The notes beneath the pieces were generated by a model that worked only from the letters and a program-made list of their open reading frames with translations, did no database searches and was not told the origin of the DNA. Below, in pieces: positions 5,873 through 7,033 of a stretch of 7,033 bases of DNA. The position numbers were made by a program, and so were the translations under genes. Each line of letters begins with the position of its first letter. The first letter of the stretch is position 1. The stretch covers positions 1 to 7,033 of the forward strand of contig WJMB01000060.1 of the NCBI GenBank assembly GCA_014728185.1, read 5' to 3'. The DNA comes from Candidatus Coatesiibacteriota bacterium. GTDB lineage: Bacteria; RBG-13-66-14.

Positions 5873-6740
5873 CGATGCGCTCCAGGACGTAGTCCACGTA
5901 GAGGCGGGCGGCGTCGAGGCCATGGGTCTCGGCCAGGCCGCGGAACCCGCCGAAGGGCGAGACCTCGAAAACCACCGGGCCGTCCGGGGTCTCGGCGATG
6001 TCCACACAGGTGAAGCTCAGGCCGAAGGGCTCCTGGGCGCGGCGGGCCAGCTCGATCAGCTCGGCGGAGGGCTCATGGCGCCGGTAGCGCCCACCGCTGG
6101 CCGTGGTGGTGTTCCAGGCGCCGGGGGCGCGCACCCGGGCGTAGGTGGCCAGGTACTCGCCGCCGAGAAAGACCAGCCCCAGGTCGTAGTCGGGCAGCTC
6201 CACCCGTTTTTGCAGGTAAAGGGGTCCCGGGTTGTCGCGCTGGAAGGCGGCTAGGGCCTCCGCCGCTCCGGGACCGTCGGCGAGGAGCTCCATGCCTCGG
6301 GCCTTCGACGTATAGAGCGGCTTGATCACGACTTCGCCGTAGCGCGCCACGGCCTCGCGGGCCGCGGTCAGGTCCTCAGTGACCACCGTCGGCGGGATCG
6401 GTACCCCGCCGGCCGCCAGGGTCAGCGTGCAGCTCAGCCGGCTGAGCACCCGCAGGACGGCCTCGGGGTGGGAGAAGACGGGCACGCCCAGGGCGGCCAG
6501 GTAGCGCAGCGGGTAGAGGCGCTCGGCCAGCTCCGGGGTGTACTCGCCCAGCTTCTTGATGATCACGGCGTCGGCGGCGGTCAGCTCGACACCGTCGGCG
6601 TCGACGCGGCGACGCACCGGCTCGACGGTCAGGGCGGCCGGCTCGACCAGGACGCAGTCGCACCCCCGGGCGCGGGCGGCCTCGACCAGGCGCTCCGAGG
6701 ACCAACCGTCGCTGGTCCCGATGACTACCAGTCGCTTCAT
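5865..6740 (-). CDS. RimK-like ATP-grasp enzyme, GAK type
   Basis: The 291-residue protein has ATP-grasp architecture. The N-terminal Rossmann-like part begins MKRLVVIGTSDGWSSERL, with the G-W-S-S motif at 12-15. A pre-grasp segment contains I-K-K-L at 61-64. The ATP-binding lysine is in V-V-I-K-P at 138-141, followed by the flexible Y-T-S-K-A-R-G loop (143-149). Q-K-R-V (177-180) lies at the hinge. The C-terminal metal-binding part has C-V-D at 245-247 and F-E-V-S-P-F-G-G-F at 258-266. Most relatives have E-x-N where this one has E-V-S. ATP-grasp enzymes join a carboxylate to an amine or thiol through an acyl phosphate, but the substrate here cannot be read from sequence. The start is the ATG at 6740, with GGAG only three bases before it. 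An in-frame TTG at 6749 is the alternative. Downstream, the kinase start overlaps this stop by 8 bases. Confidence 0.9.
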   Translation of the reverse strand: MKRLVVIGTSDGWSSERLVEAARARGCDCVLVEPAALTVEPVRRRVDADGVELTAADAVIIKKLGEYTPELAERLYPLRYLAALGVPVFSHPEAVLRVLSRLSCTLTLAAGGVPIPPTVVTEDLTAAREAVARYGEVVIKPLYTSKARGMELLADGPGAAEALAAFQRDNPGPLYLQKRVELPDYDLGLVFLGGEYLATYARVRAPGAWNTTTASGGRYRRHEPSAELIELARRAQEPFGLSFTCVDIAETPDGPVVFEVSPFGGFRGLAETHGLDAARLYVDYVLERIDG

Positions 6741-6841
6741 CGGCTCCAATCCAGTGTCGCGTCAGTTGCGAGGAGGAGTCTCACACCCTACCCCTTCGGC
6801 ATGGGCGGATATCGGGCCCGACTACATGCTGATCTGCTTTG

Positions 6842-6891
6842 GGGATCATATACCCAGCTCGGACCGGATCGTGATTGTAACCTGCTGATAA
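6842..6891 (-). repeat. Dispersed intergenic repeat, copy 2
   Basis: Read on the minus strand, this stretch begins TTATCAGCAGGTTACAATCA and aligns without gaps to 4585-4634. It lies 102-151 bases upstream of the ATP-grasp start. The conserved 20-base core is at 6872-6891 and the remainder is more diverged. Confidence 0.7.
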
Positions 6892-6958
6892 GAAGTTGGG
6901 ATCACTTAGCTGTCACGGACCGGGGTGTTACTGAATATCGTTCAATTATCAGCAGTTA
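6878..6958. repeat. Inverted pair TAACCTGCTGATAA / TTATCAGCAGTTA
   Basis: The arm at 6878-6891 and the arm at 6946-6958 are reverse complements except for one extra C, separated by 54 bases. The left arm is also the core of the dispersed repeat, so the core motif TTATCAnCAG(G)TTA occurs three times in the window, always in non-coding DNA near the GAK genes. It could be a protein-binding site or the remnant of a small repeat element. Confidence 0.6.
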
Positions 6959-7033
6959 GCGGGCAATCAGGTTTACACATCGAGTTTTCTGTTTGTGGCA
7001 GGTTAAGCGGGGTTCCACATTTCTATTATGCAC

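Larger units (their letters stand above)
6741..7033. other. AT-richer upstream region of the ATP-grasp/kinase pair
   Basis: No gene is supported in these 293 bases at the window edge. They contain the second copy of a dispersed repeat (6842-6891) and an inverted pair of its core. A minus-strand TATGAT (6845-6850) is a five-of-six -10 match about 104 bases upstream of the ATP-grasp ATG, but no good -35 hexamer sits at the right distance. The promoter assignment is therefore weak. Confidence 0.55.

Noticed and set aside
6741..6749. An upstream TTG start for the ATP-grasp gene, adding three residues
   Set aside because: The ATG at 6740 gives the natural MKRLVVIG beginning and has GGAG just ahead, although at short spacing. 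The TTG has only a weak site.
6871..6965. Possible integron attC site formed by the inverted pair
   Set aside because: The expected RYYYAAC and GTTRRRY end motifs are not matched, and no integrase gene is visible.

Overview
The window comes from a GC-rich bacterial genome and every gene I can support lies on the minus strand. The bacterial-type tRNA modification gene miaA and an N-terminal lipoprotein signal on one product argue for a bacterium, probably with a Gram-negative type envelope. The sequence does not identify the taxon.

Read along the minus strand (right to left), the layout is as follows. (1) 7033-6741: AT-richer non-coding DNA with an inverted repeat and a weak promoter candidate. 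(2) 6740-4784: two overlapping genes, a RimK-like ATP-grasp enzyme and an HprK-related P-loop kinase. (3) 4783-4273: a 511-base non-coding gap that carries a diverged copy of a repeat also found in (1). (4) 4272-3064: three consecutive genes for small amphi-Trp domain proteins, the first with a long Lys/Thr/Ala-rich, histone-H1-like tail. (5) 3063-2675: a structured gap with a terminator hairpin, a smaller hairpin and a large nested inverted repeat (2716-2908). (6) 2674-1754: miaA, tRNA dimethylallyltransferase. (7) 1671-1: a lipoprotein with HEAT-like repeats, whose 3' end lies outside the window.

Regions (2) and (4) together fit the poorly understood GAK gene neighbourhood. I recall that name as standing for ATP-Grasp enzyme, Amphi-Trp protein and HprK-related Kinase. 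It has been defined by protein-family models and co-occurrence, not by biochemistry. A plausible but untested scheme is that the ATP-grasp enzyme forms an ATP-dependent bond (peptide-like or thioester-like), the HprK-like kinase phosphorylates a protein or small molecule, and the amphi-Trp proteins act as substrates, carriers or scaffolds. The CofD-like and XXXCH-type genes that I recall beside GAK loci elsewhere are not in this window.

The most interesting points are the GAK locus with its tripled amphi-Trp genes, the 193-base nested inverted repeat upstream of miaA, a repeat shared by the two gaps that flank the ATP-grasp/kinase pair, and a MiaA P-loop that lacks the usual Ser/Thr after the Walker lysine.
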